This document shows, piece by piece, positions 24,596 through 34,318 of a stretch of DNA of 64,000 nt; the first letter of the stretch is position 1, and each line of letters begins with the position of its first letter. The notes beneath the pieces were generated by a model that saw only the letters and a program-made list of their open reading frames with translations, searched no databases and was not told where the DNA came from. The stretch comes from ZC4RG29 sp035304385 (GTDB lineage Bacteria; Bacteroidota; Bacteroidia; Cytophagales; Cyclobacteriaceae): positions 1-64,000 of the forward strand of contig DATGQD010000018.1 in the NCBI GenBank assembly GCA_035304385.1, given 5' to 3'. A program made the position numbers and the translations under genes.

Positions 24596-25105
24596 GTGGC
24601 GGGCTATCGTGTTAATATTGTGGGGCTGAGCAACAATGTCCATACGTTCCGGTATGAAATCGACGATGCGTTCTTCAGCCAATACGGGAAAGACCTCGTT
24701 TCGGCCGGATCTTTCCGCGCGGACGTGGTGCTGAACAAGACGGAAACGATGATCGCCGCAGGTTTTGAGATACACGGCAGGGCAACGCTGATTTGTGATC
24801 GCAGCCTTGAACCCTTTGACTTCCCGATCGACTTGCACAGAGACGTCATTTTCAAGTACGGGGAGCTGGACGAGGAACTCTCCGACGAGATCGTGAACAT
24901 CCGACGGGATACGGTCCAACTGGAGATCGGCCAGTATATATATGAATTCATCAGCCTCGAAGTGCCTATGAAAAAACTTCATCCGCGCTTTCGGGACGAG
25001 GAACTTCCGGGTGAAGGAAAGATTGTCTATTCATCCGGAGACGATGCCGGGGTACCGGAAGAACCCGAAGACCCCCGCTGGGATATTTTGAAGAAGCTTA
25101 AATAA
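24596..25105 (+). CDS. YceD/DUF177 family protein
   Basis: A 169-residue protein of the DUF177 (YceD) family, whose gene sits before rpmF in most bacteria and whose members are implicated in 23S rRNA accumulation. Here it is 13 nt upstream of rpmF, the classical order. Visible features are EIHGRATLICDRSLEPFDFPI, which contains the one Cys of the core motif, and the terminal acidic part ending EDPRWDILKKLK. The start is GTG 24596; an in-frame TTG at 24527 lies inside the preceding terminator hairpin and is rejected. Confidence 0.88.
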   Translation: MAGYRVNIVGLSNNVHTFRYEIDDAFFSQYGKDLVSAGSFRADVVLNKTETMIAAGFEIHGRATLICDRSLEPFDFPIDLHRDVIFKYGELDEELSDEIVNIRRDTVQLEIGQYIYEFISLEVPMKKLHPRFRDEELPGEGKIVYSSGDDAGVPEEPEDPRWDILKKLK

Positions 25106-25118
25106 AAAGATTTCAATT

Positions 25119-25310
25119 ATGCCTAATCCGAAACGTAAAACGTCCAAAACCCGCCGGGATAAGCGCAGGACGCATTACAAAGCCACTGCGAAGCAGTTTG
25201 TGATATGCCCGACGACGGGCGAGCATCATCTGCCGCACCGCGCCTTCTGGCATGAAGGCAAACTGTATTACAAGGGCAAGGTTGTCATGGAGCGGGAGGT
25301 TCTCGCCTAA
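25119..25310 (+). CDS. rpmF: 50S ribosomal protein L32, zinc-free type
   Basis: L32 is a small protein of the large ribosomal subunit. The 63-residue protein starts MPNPKRKTSKTRRDKRRTHY, the typical basic N terminus. The central segment ICPTTGEHHLPHRAF keeps one Cys; the other three Cys of the zinc-ribbon form are absent, so it is the zinc-independent form. It follows the DUF177 gene by 13 nt. fabH follows 160 nt later, after a hairpin pair; no plsX lies between, unlike the common rpmF-plsX-fabH order. Confidence 0.95.
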   Translation: MPNPKRKTSKTRRDKRRTHYKATAKQFVICPTTGEHHLPHRAFWHEGKLYYKGKVVMEREVLA

Positions 25311-25387
25311 GGCCCATGAAGACGACGTCCCCCCGCCGTTCTTACTGCACAGCAAGCCAGCCATGACCGGCGCCAACCCCGATACCG

Positions 25388-25432
25388 ATCGGGGCAAACC
25401 CCGATTCCACCCAATCGGGCTTTTGTTTTTTT
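25388..25432 (+). terminator. Terminator after rpmF with an overlapping alternative hairpin
   Basis: CCCGATT (25400-25406) pairs with AATCGGG (25413-25419), followed by TTTTGTTTTTTT: a normal terminator. The same left arm can instead pair with the upstream segment ATCGGGG (25388-25394) through CCCCGAT (25399-25405) and a CAAA loop. The two folds exclude each other, as in attenuators. Confidence 0.75.
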
Positions 25433-25469
25433 GGGGAGACTCCGCCTTAACCAAAACTTTAATCAGCTG

Positions 25470-26468
25470 ATGACCAGGATCCATGCTGCAATAACCGGAG
25501 TCGGGGGTTATGTACCCGACTACATTCTTACAAATCAGGAACTCGAAACAATGGTGGACACCAGCGATGAGTGGATCACCAGCCGAACGGGAATCAAGGA
25601 GCGACGGATCCTTAAAGGCGAAGGACTGGGAACCTCCTACATGGGCATTGAAGCCGTGAAGGAATTGCTCTCCAAGACCGATACTGATCCACTCGAAGTT
25701 GACCTCATCATCTGCGCCACGGTTACGCCCGACATGATGTTTCCCGCCACGGCCAACCTCATCGCCGATGGGGTGGGCGCCGTCAACTCGTTTGGATACG
25801 ATCTGAGCGCAGCGTGTTCCGGTTTTATATACGCACTCACAACTGCGGCCAAATTCATCGAGTCAGGTCAATACAAAAAGGCAATCGTGGTTGGCGGCGA
25901 CAAGATGTCGTCAATCATCAACTACGAAGATCGCACCACCTGCATAATTTTCGGCGACGGGTGCGGAGCCGTGATGCTCGAACCGGTAACGGAGGAAGTC
26001 GGTATCATCGACTCGCTTCACAGAGCAGACGGGTCGGGAGCCGCCTTTCTGAACATGAAAGCCGGTGGCAGCCGCATGCCCGCTTCGCATGAATCGGTAG
26101 ATGCAAAACTCCACTACATATACCAGGAAGGCGCAACCGTGTTTAAGTTCGCTGTGATCAATATGGCGGATATCTGCGCCGAGATCATGGAGAAAAACAA
26201 ACTCACCGGCGACGATATCGCGTGGCTCGTTCCGCACCAGGCCAACAAGCGGATCATCGATGCCACGGCGAACCGCATCGGCATCACCGACGAGAAGATC
26301 ATGATGAACATTGCCTCGTATGGCAATACAACGGCCGGTACGATTCCGTTACTGTTGTGGGATTACGAAAAGAAACTTCGAAAGGGAGACAAGTTAATAC
26401 TCGCAGCGTTCGGCGGCGGATTTACCTGGGGCGCCGTTTATTTGATTTGGGCTTACGATCCGAAGTGA
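25470..26468 (+). CDS. fabH: 3-oxoacyl-ACP synthase III
   Basis: FabH condenses an acyl-CoA starter with malonyl-ACP to begin fatty acid synthesis; its starter preference sets straight versus branched fatty acids. The 332-residue protein has catalytic Cys116 in SAACSGFIYAL, His in VPHQANKRIID, and Asn in ASYGNTTAGT, plus the N-terminal GVGGYVPDYILTN and the C-terminal FGGGFTWGA. ATG 25470 fits the family start. It sits 37 nt past the switch-like terminator after rpmF, and efp follows 53 nt later. Confidence 0.96.
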   Translation: MTRIHAAITGVGGYVPDYILTNQELETMVDTSDEWITSRTGIKERRILKGEGLGTSYMGIEAVKELLSKTDTDPLEVDLIICATVTPDMMFPATANLIADGVGAVNSFGYDLSAACSGFIYALTTAAKFIESGQYKKAIVVGGDKMSSIINYEDRTTCIIFGDGCGAVMLEPVTEEVGIIDSLHRADGSGAAFLNMKAGGSRMPASHESVDAKLHYIYQEGATVFKFAVINMADICAEIMEKNKLTGDDIAWLVPHQANKRIIDATANRIGITDEKIMMNIASYGNTTAGTIPLLLWDYEKKLRKGDKLILAAFGGGFTWGAVYLIWAYDPK

Positions 26469-26521
26469 GCTTCAAATTGCATTTGAAAAATTGATTTGTA
26501 ACTTGACAGCGTTTATATCCT

Positions 26522-27085
26522 ATGGCAACTATAAGTGATCTGAGCAGAGGTAACTTCGTTCGCTACAACGGTGAGATCATGCAAGTCGAGGATCTTCAAC
26601 ACCGCACGCCGGGAAACCTCCGCGCTTTTTATCAGGTAAAATTCCGCAACGTTCGCAACGGGAAGCTGGCGGAAAACCGCTTCAGACCCTCGGATGATAT
26701 CGAGTTGCTTCGCGTCGAAACACGTGAATATCAATACCTCTATGCTGATGGCGAGAGCCTGGTTTGTATGGACAACAACACCTTTGAACAGATCTATCTG
26801 GACAAAGCGCTGCTGGGTGAATCGTTGAAGTATATTAAAGAGGGCGTCACCCTCATGATTGCGTTCGAGAACGGCACCAGTCCCATCACGGCAACTGCGC
26901 CGCCCAGTGTTACGATGGAAGTTTCCTATACAGAGCCCGGGCTTCAGGGCGATACGGCGACGCGCACTCTTAAACCGGCCACCCTCGAGAACGGTACGGA
27001 GGTCCGGGTACCCCTGTTCATTAATACCGGCGACCAGGTGAAAATAGACACCCGCACCGGAGAGTACATTGAACGCGTCAAATAA
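26522..27085 (+). CDS. efp: Elongation factor P with Asn at the loop tip
   Basis: EF-P binds between the P and E sites and rescues ribosomes stalled on polyproline. The 187-residue protein has the normal three-domain layout: an N-terminal KOW-like domain, an OB domain (YLYADGESLVCMDNNTFEQI), and the C-terminal VPLFINTGDQVKIDTRTGEYIERVK. The tip loop reads HRTPGNLRAF. Aligned to KPGKGQAF of E. coli, Asn32 replaces the Lys that is beta-lysylated there (or the Arg rhamnosylated in other species). No epmA, epmB or earP is in the window. accB starts 14 nt later. Confidence 0.95.
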   Translation: MATISDLSRGNFVRYNGEIMQVEDLQHRTPGNLRAFYQVKFRNVRNGKLAENRFRPSDDIELLRVETREYQYLYADGESLVCMDNNTFEQIYLDKALLGESLKYIKEGVTLMIAFENGTSPITATAPPSVTMEVSYTEPGLQGDTATRTLKPATLENGTEVRVPLFINTGDQVKIDTRTGEYIERVK

Positions 27086-27099
27086 AACTATTCAGTATC

Positions 27100-27666
27100 A
27101 TGGCCAAGTCCCGCGCAAAAACCACCCCGAAAAAATCGGCATCAAAACCCGCCAAAAAAAAGGCGGCTGCGTCGTCCAGGGCATCTGCATCGTCCAAGGC
27201 TGCTTCGACCGGGGAAATCCGGGACCTCATAGAATTTATTGCCAACACCGGTCTTAACGAGGTAAGCCTGGAGACACCTGAACTGAAACTTCACATAAAA
27301 CGCCAGCCGGATCAGGCCATACAGGAGGCGCCCGCACCGGCTCCTACCCTTCCGGCAGCCGTAGCGCCACCCTCCGCGACGCCGACGCCGCCTGCCCCCG
27401 AACCCGAGGCGCCAGCGGGCAGACCCACCGTAGAAATACGCTCGCCTATGATCGGCACCTTTTATCGTTCGTCCAATCCGGATGCGCCTCCATTCGTGTC
27501 CGTAGGTGATAAGGTGACAAAAGGGCAAACCGTGTGCATCATAGAGGCGATGAAACTGTTTAATGAAATTGAATCGGAGGTTTCGGGCACAATCGTCAAA
27601 GTGCTCGTAGAAAACGCCACGCCCGTCGAGTACGATCAGCCTTTGTACCTGGTCGAGCCCGACTGA
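27100..27666 (+). CDS. accB: Biotin carboxyl carrier protein of acetyl-CoA carboxylase
   Basis: AccB carries the biotin that shuttles CO2 in acetyl-CoA carboxylase. The 188-residue protein has the biotinyl domain at the C terminus with EAMKLFNEIES; the biotinylated Lys is residue 152. The middle is the usual Ala/Pro-rich linker (about 75-107). The first 37 residues are a Lys/Ala/Ser-rich low-complexity tail, longer than in E. coli AccB. It lies between efp (14 nt) and accC (35 nt); efp-accB-accC is a common order. Confidence 0.95.
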   Translation: MAKSRAKTTPKKSASKPAKKKAAASSRASASSKAASTGEIRDLIEFIANTGLNEVSLETPELKLHIKRQPDQAIQEAPAPAPTLPAAVAPPSATPTPPAPEPEAPAGRPTVEIRSPMIGTFYRSSNPDAPPFVSVGDKVTKGQTVCIIEAMKLFNEIESEVSGTIVKVLVENATPVEYDQPLYLVEPD

Positions 27667-27701
27667 GAGCGGCATACCGTTTTTACCTTAACGACCAGGC
27701 T

Positions 27702-29048
<1,347 letters not shown>

Positions 29049-29063
29049 GCGTCGAGAAGCCAC

Positions 29064-29633
29064 TTACGCTTCAATCACACGCACCAGCTCCGCGTACCAG
29101 GCTTCCCCATACTTCCGGATCAGCGGCTCCTTCAGAAATTTGTATAACGGAACCTGAAGTTCCCGGCCCAGGGTGCAGGCAGGAGAGCAGATGCTCCACC
29201 TGTTGTAATTGATGGCCTCAAGGTCTTTTGTTTTCAAAACCCGGATCGGATACAAGTGGCAGCTTATGGGTTTACGAAAGGAAATTACCCCGTCCTGGTG
29301 GGCTTCTTCGATGCCACATTTGAGGATACCTTTCTCATCGTAGCGGGCGTACGCGCATTCCCGCCCCTTGATGACGGGCGTTGCATAATCGCCTTCGGGA
29401 TCCACCACGTGCGTTCCCTCTTCTTCGATGGTTTTTATCCCCTTCGGGGTCAGGTAAGACTTTATCCTGGGATAGATATCTTTCAGGATGGCAAGCTCTT
29501 CCACTTCCAGTGGCGCACCGTAATCACCCTCTACGCAGCATGCGCCCTTACACTTTTCGAGATTGCAGACAAATTCTCTGTCGCGAATCTCATCAGAAAC
29601 CAGTACGTCGCCTACTTTGATCATTTTCTTCAT
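29064..29633 (-). CDS. DUF3109 cysteine-rich protein
   Basis: A 189-residue cytosolic protein of the Bacteroidota family DUF3109, of unknown function. It has many conserved Cys: FVCNLEKCKGACCVEG near the start, a middle GRECAY with KCGIEEAH, SCHLYPIRV, and WSICSPACTLG. The spacing suggests a bound metal or iron-sulfur cluster, comparable to the CxxxCxxCC zinc/iron-chelating families. The predicted -7 element TATCTTTG at 29647-29640 overlaps a more upstream ATG at 29642, so that start is excluded. ATG 29633 or 29624 remain, both with nearly leaderless mRNA. Confidence 0.82.
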   Translation of the reverse strand: MKKMIKVGDVLVSDEIRDREFVCNLEKCKGACCVEGDYGAPLEVEELAILKDIYPRIKSYLTPKGIKTIEEEGTHVVDPEGDYATPVIKGRECAYARYDEKGILKCGIEEAHQDGVISFRKPISCHLYPIRVLKTKDLEAINYNRWSICSPACTLGRELQVPLYKFLKEPLIRKYGEAWYAELVRVIEA

Positions 29634-29639
29634 TCTGCA

Positions 29640-29647
29640 CAAAGATA
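29640..29647 (-). promoter_or_regulatory. Predicted -7 element of the DUF3109 gene
   Basis: Minus-strand TATCTTTG matches TAnnTTTG only 6 nt before ATG 29633 (15 nt before ATG 29624). It decides against the ATG at 29642. Confidence 0.5.
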
Positions 29648-29803
29648 GCCCGGTGCGAACACATTACCATATTCGCATTTTTCTCCTCCATCTCACGCAC
29701 TTTTGATCTCTTTTGTGTGTTTCTTTCAGCGCGCCCCTTCTGCGTTTGTTCGTTATCATGTTATTTCCTTAATTCCGCCCTGTCCGGAATGGACGTACCT
29801 GTT

Positions 29804-29811
29804 TACCTTTG
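29804..29811 (+). promoter_or_regulatory. Predicted -7 element of the UvrD/PcrA gene
   Basis: TACCTTTG matches TAnnTTTG 14 nt before ATG 29826, which implies a leader of only about 10 nt and rules out the in-frame start at 29703. Confidence 0.5.
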
Positions 29812-29825
29812 TACCCGCACAGCTC

Positions 29826-32081
29826 ATGATCGATTACCTGTCCAGTTTGAATGAACCGCAAAGGGAAGGTGTGTTAAACACCGAAGGCCCCTGCATGATC
29901 ATTGCTGGCGCCGGGTCAGGAAAAACCCGTGTGCTGACCTATCGCATTGCGCACCTCATCCACGAAAAAGGCGTCGACCCTTTCAACATTATGGCGCTGA
30001 CCTTCACGAATAAGGCGGCGAAAGAGATGCGCGACCGGATTGAAACCATCGTCGGTCATGAGGCCCGCAACATTTGGATGGGAACATTCCACTCTGTATT
30101 TGCCCGCATCCTTCGCGCCGAAGCACACCACCTGGGCTATCCTTCAAACTTCACCATTTACGATACGGACGACTCCAGGACCCTGATCAAAAATATCGTT
30201 AAGGAACTGGGGCTCGACGACACGGCCTACAAGGCCAGCACGGTGCACAACCGCATCTCCGCTGCCAAAAATCGCCTCATCGGGTGGCAGGATTATCTCG
30301 CCAACGCGGAACTCATGGCCGACGATGCGGCCAATATGCGCCCGGAGATCGGCAAGATCTATCGCACCTATGCCCAGCGCTGTTTCAAGGCCGGCGCGAT
30401 GGACTTCGACGATCTGCTGTTCAATACCGACAAGCTTTTCCGTGAACACCTGGAAGTACTTAACAAGTACCAGCACCGCATACACTACCTGCTCGTAGAC
30501 GAGTTTCAGGATACGAACCTTTGCCAGTATTTCATCATCCGAAAGATTGCGGCGGTCCGCGAAAACATCTGCGTAGTCGGCGACGACGCGCAGAGCATCT
30601 ATGCGTTCCGCGGCGCCGACATCTCCAACATCCTCAACTTCGAGCGCGATTACGCCGACCTTCGCATTATTAAACTCGAACAGAATTACCGGTCGACGCA
30701 AAATATCGTGAACGCGGCCAACTCCGTGATCCGGAAAAACCGCGCTCAGCTGCCGAAGAACATCTGGACGCAAAACGAGGAAGGATCGCTGATCGAACTG
30801 ATCAAGGCGGTATCCGACAACGAGGAAGGCCGGCTGGTGGCCTCGTCGATATTCGAGGAAAAGATGCAGCATCAGCTCAAGTTCAGCGACTTCGCTGTGC
30901 TGTATCGTACCAACAGCCAGTCGCGTGCCATTGAAGAAGCCCTGCGGCGCGCGAACATAAAGTATAAAGTCGTGGGTGGCTTGTCGTTCTACCAACGCAA
31001 GGAAATCAAAGACCTGCTGGCCTACCTGCGATATGCCATCAACCAGCAGGACGAGGCGTCTTTCAGACGGATCATCAACCTGCCCAAGCGGGGTATCGGC
31101 AATACGACGATCGACCGGATCATCGTAGCCGCCAATGATCACGACCTTCCGATATGGGACGTATTACAGCATGCCGATCAGTTCCTGGGAAATCGCGTGA
31201 GCGGTCCGATCGGCGACTTTGTAGCGATGATCCGGCGCTTTTCCCTCGAAGTGCAGCGAAAGGATGCCTATGGCGCCGCGTTCGAGATCGCTAAAGGCTC
31301 CGGCCTTCTTCGCGAACTTTACGAAGACAAGACCGTCGAGGGCCTGAGCCGCTATGAGAACGTCCAGGAACTTCTTAACGCGATCAAGGAATTTGTAGAC
31401 GACCCCTCGCGGGAAGATAAATCACTCGGCGCTTTCCTGCAGGAGGTATCGCTGATTACCGGGCAGGATGAAGACAAGGATAAAGACCCGGACAAGGTCA
31501 CGCTGATGACCATCCATATGGCCAAAGGGCTTGAATTCCGCTACGTTTACATCGTGGGACTGGAAGAAGATCTCTTCCCGTCTCAAATGATGCTCAGCAG
31601 CCGCGCAGACCTCGAAGAGGAGCGCAGGCTGTTTTATGTGGCGATCACCCGTGCTCAGAAACGACTGTTCCTCTCCTACGCGCTGACGCGATACCGCTAT
31701 GGCCGCCTTAAAAATTGTGAACCCAGCCGGTTCCTCGATGACATCGATGGACGGTATGTAAAATTGACCACGCGCCAGGGTCTTTATGAGTCTACTCCCG
31801 GGAGTAACAACTACGCACGAAGCTTGGTAAGAGGGATACAAAAGACCATCAAATCGACGCCGAAACCCGCACACCCCGTACATGTGCCGGCCGCTGATTT
31901 TGCGCCCAGCGATACGTCCGGACTGCAAAAAGGAATGAAGGTCGAGCACCCAAAGTTCGGGTATGGTGTTGTACTTCAGATGGATACGTCCGGCGCAGAC
32001 AGGAAGGCACGGATTCAGTTCGACAATTTTGGGGAAAAGACGTTATTGCTTAGCTTTGCCAAGTTAAGGATCCACGAATAA
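29826..32081 (+). CDS. ATP-dependent DNA helicase, UvrD/PcrA type
   Basis: A superfamily 1A 3'-5' helicase for repair and replication-fork clearing. The 751-residue protein has the Q-motif region LNEPQREGV, Walker A in AGAGSGKTR (about 28-35), motif Ia ALTFTNKAAKEM, motif II VDEFQDTN, motif III GDDAQSIYAFRGA, motif IV QNYRST, motif V VTLMTIHMAKGLEF and motif VI VAITRAQKRL. The C-terminal tail ends in a Tudor-like RNA-polymerase-binding part (GMKVEHPKFGYGVVLQ) as in PcrA. I cannot separate the names UvrD and PcrA from sequence alone. DUF4290 follows 81 nt later. Confidence 0.94.
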   Translation: MIDYLSSLNEPQREGVLNTEGPCMIIAGAGSGKTRVLTYRIAHLIHEKGVDPFNIMALTFTNKAAKEMRDRIETIVGHEARNIWMGTFHSVFARILRAEAHHLGYPSNFTIYDTDDSRTLIKNIVKELGLDDTAYKASTVHNRISAAKNRLIGWQDYLANAELMADDAANMRPEIGKIYRTYAQRCFKAGAMDFDDLLFNTDKLFREHLEVLNKYQHRIHYLLVDEFQDTNLCQYFIIRKIAAVRENICVVGDDAQSIYAFRGADISNILNFERDYADLRIIKLEQNYRSTQNIVNAANSVIRKNRAQLPKNIWTQNEEGSLIELIKAVSDNEEGRLVASSIFEEKMQHQLKFSDFAVLYRTNSQSRAIEEALRRANIKYKVVGGLSFYQRKEIKDLLAYLRYAINQQDEASFRRIINLPKRGIGNTTIDRIIVAANDHDLPIWDVLQHADQFLGNRVSGPIGDFVAMIRRFSLEVQRKDAYGAAFEIAKGSGLLRELYEDKTVEGLSRYENVQELLNAIKEFVDDPSREDKSLGAFLQEVSLITGQDEDKDKDPDKVTLMTIHMAKGLEFRYVYIVGLEEDLFPSQMMLSSRADLEEERRLFYVAITRAQKRLFLSYALTRYRYGRLKNCEPSRFLDDIDGRYVKLTTRQGLYESTPGSNNYARSLVRGIQKTIKSTPKPAHPVHVPAADFAPSDTSGLQKGMKVEHPKFGYGVVLQMDTSGADRKARIQFDNFGEKTLLLSFAKLRIHE

Positions 32082-32162
32082 TCCCCAGATAATACGCCTA
32101 TCCTACCCGGAATCCTTCGTGCGACCGTCAACACATCAGATTTTTAATACATCAACACATCC

Positions 32163-32822
32163 ATGATCGGAGAATATAACACACAACGGCCTGCTATTAT
32201 ATTAAAAGAATATGGCCGCAACGTTCAGAAGCTCGTAGAGTACATCCGCAATGAACCTTCCCGTGAAAAGCGCACGGAAATGGCATATACGCTCATCGAA
32301 CTGATCAAGCAACTCACACCGAGCCTGAAGGAGCAACCGGAAAACCCCCAGCGGCTGTGGGACGACCTGTTCATTATCGCCGACTTCAACCTGGACATCG
32401 ACAGCCCCTACCCTATGCCGCAGCGCGATATTCTTTTCAAGAAGCCGAAACGGATGGAATACCCGCAAAGCCCCATCCAGTTCAAACACTACGGCAAGAA
32501 TATCGAGCGACTCGTAAAGGAGGCGTTGAAGATCGAAGATCCCCAGGAGCGCGAAGATGCCATCATTTATCTGGGTAAATTGATGAAGACCTTCTACAGC
32601 AACTGGAACAAGGAGACGCTGGACGACTCCGTTATCCTCAAGGACATTCAACGTATGTCCGGCGGCGCGCTGAATATCAACATCGACAAAGTGCGCGAAG
32701 ACAACCTGTTCGAGAAGTTGTACAAAGAACGCAAGAAAGCCAAGCCCCAACAAAACGGCTCCCGCCAGCAGGGTTCGCACCGACAGTTTAAGGGAAAGGG
32801 TAATCAGAGGCGTCGGGGGTAG
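32163..32822 (+). CDS. DUF4290 protein
   Basis: A 219-residue protein of DUF4290, a Bacteroidota family of unknown function that is regularly found next to murA, as here (156 nt upstream). The N-terminal part is helical (KEYGRNVQKLVEYIRNE, KRTEMAYTLIELIKQLTP), the middle holds a duplicated element (FKHYGKNIERLVKEALKIED), and the end is a basic low-complexity tail rich in Gln, Gly and Arg (RQFKGKGNQRRRG) that suggests nucleic-acid or envelope-polymer contact. There is no signal peptide. Confidence 0.85.
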   Translation: MIGEYNTQRPAIILKEYGRNVQKLVEYIRNEPSREKRTEMAYTLIELIKQLTPSLKEQPENPQRLWDDLFIIADFNLDIDSPYPMPQRDILFKKPKRMEYPQSPIQFKHYGKNIERLVKEALKIEDPQEREDAIIYLGKLMKTFYSNWNKETLDDSVILKDIQRMSGGALNINIDKVREDNLFEKLYKERKKAKPQQNGSRQQGSHRQFKGKGNQRRRG

Positions 32823-32859
32823 GCAGGAGCAGATGCAGATGCAGGGGCAGAGGCAGGGG
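32822..32859 (+). repeat. GCAGATGCAG-type intergenic repeat, copy 1
   Basis: Immediately after the DUF4290 stop runs an imperfect hexamer repeat with the core GCAGATGCAGATGCAG and flanking GCAGGAG and GGGCAGAGGCAGG. The reverse complement of 44554-44587 is nearly identical to it. Confidence 0.75.
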
Positions 32860-32978
32860 TACGTGAGTTTGTCGAAGGGCCGTCGTTCGCTCAAATAATT
32901 CGCCGAAGCACATCGCCGATAGGAGCCTATTCCCTATACTTGTGGCAGTGTATTGACAAAACCACAGGTTACGGAACA

Positions 32979-34283
32979 ATGGCAACATTCAGGATACAAG
33001 GTGGCCGGAGGCTTTCCGGCGAGATCGTACCCCAGGGAGCGAAGAACGAGGCACTGCAGATCATCAGCGCGGTGCTGCTCACCGAAGAACCCGTAACCAT
33101 ACACAATGTCCCGGACATCCGGGACGTAAATAAACTTATCGAACTGGTAGGCGCTCTGGGCTGTACCGTAGAAAAGCTGGGCGACGAATCGTACCGCTTC
33201 ACGGCACGCACAATCAACACGAGTTATCTCGAAACCGATGAATACCGCGACAAGGCGGCCGCGCTCAGAGGATCGGTAATGCTTCTTGGCCCCATCCTGG
33301 CACGTTTCGGAAAAGCTAACATACCAAAGCCGGGCGGCGATAAGATCGGAAGGCGAAGACTGGATACCCACTTTCTGGGCTTTCAGAAACTCGGCGCCAA
33401 GTTCCGGTTCGAAGCGGACGACCACCTGTTCCACATCGATGCCACATCCTTAAAGGGCACCTATATTCTTCTTGACGAAGCGTCGGTTACCGGGACGGCA
33501 AACATTCTTATGGCGGCCGTTCTGGCAAAAGGCACAACGACCATCTATTACGCGGCGTGTGAACCCTATGTACAGCAACTCTGTCACATGCTCAACCGCA
33601 TGGGCGCCAGGATCTCAGGGATCGGTTCTAACCTCCTCACGATCGAAGGCGTAGAAAAGCTCAATGGCACCGAGCACACGCTCCTTCCCGACATGATCGA
33701 GATCGGAAGTTTTATCGGCATGGCCGCCATGACGCAATCGGAACTCACCATCCGCAACTGCCGCATCGACATGCTGGGCATTATCCCCGAAGTATTCCGA
33801 CGTCTCGGCATCCGCATGGAGTTCCGCGGCGACGACATCTATATCCCATCCCAGGAACGCTACACAATCGAAACATTTATTGACGGCTCAATCCTCACGG
33901 TATCCGATGCTCCCTGGCCTGGCTTTACGCCCGACCTCATCAGTATTGTTTTGGTGGTGGCCACGCAGGCAGCCGGCACCGTCCTTATTCATCAGAAGAT
34001 GTTCGAAAGCCGTTTGTTCTTTGTCGACAAACTCATCGACATGGGCGCGCAGATCATTCTCTGCGATCCGCACAGGGCCACCGTTATCGGACTGGACCGC
34101 AAGCAGCAACTGAGAGGCATCAAGATGTCGTCGCCCGACATCCGCGCCGGGGTCTCCCTCCTCATCGCCGCCCTCTCGGCCAGCGGCGTAAGCGAAATCT
34201 CCAACATCGACCAGATAGACAGAGGATATCAGCGCATCGATCAACGCCTGCGCGCATTGGGTGCCTCTATTGAAAGGCTATAG
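32979..34283 (+). CDS. murA: UDP-N-acetylglucosamine 1-carboxyvinyltransferase, Asp-type active site
   Basis: MurA adds enolpyruvate from PEP to UDP-GlcNAc, the first committed step of peptidoglycan. The 434-residue protein is of family length with IQGGRRLSGEIVPQGAKNEAL (N-terminal segment, read as parts), PDIRDV, LGPILARFGKA and the active-site loop IPKPGGDKIGRRRLDTH. The loop Cys that fosfomycin alkylates (Cys115 of E. coli) is Asp121 here. ATG 32979 is chosen because upstream in-frame sequence is not conserved. It is convergent with xth, 35 nt apart. Confidence 0.95.
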   Translation: MATFRIQGGRRLSGEIVPQGAKNEALQIISAVLLTEEPVTIHNVPDIRDVNKLIELVGALGCTVEKLGDESYRFTARTINTSYLETDEYRDKAAALRGSVMLLGPILARFGKANIPKPGGDKIGRRRLDTHFLGFQKLGAKFRFEADDHLFHIDATSLKGTYILLDEASVTGTANILMAAVLAKGTTTIYYAACEPYVQQLCHMLNRMGARISGIGSNLLTIEGVEKLNGTEHTLLPDMIEIGSFIGMAAMTQSELTIRNCRIDMLGIIPEVFRRLGIRMEFRGDDIYIPSQERYTIETFIDGSILTVSDAPWPGFTPDLISIVLVVATQAAGTVLIHQKMFESRLFFVDKLIDMGAQIILCDPHRATVIGLDRKQQLRGIKMSSPDIRAGVSLLIAALSASGVSEISNIDQIDRGYQRIDQRLRALGASIERL

Positions 34284-34318
34284 GCGCAGTGCTGCCTGCG
34301 TCTGCTACTGCAGCTGAC
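34284..34318. repeat. Degenerate GCAGATGCAG-type repeat between murA and xth
   Basis: The short gap holds GCTGCCTGCGTCTGCTACTG, resembling the CTGCCTCTGCATCTGC form of the repeat at 44520-44588, flanked by GCAGT and ACTGC that can pair. It is the third and weakest copy. Confidence 0.45.

Noticed and set aside
30144..31142. Minus-strand frame of 332 codons within the UvrD/PcrA gene
   Set aside because: The opposite strand codes for an intact helicase with all motifs. The frame is an effect of high third-position GC.
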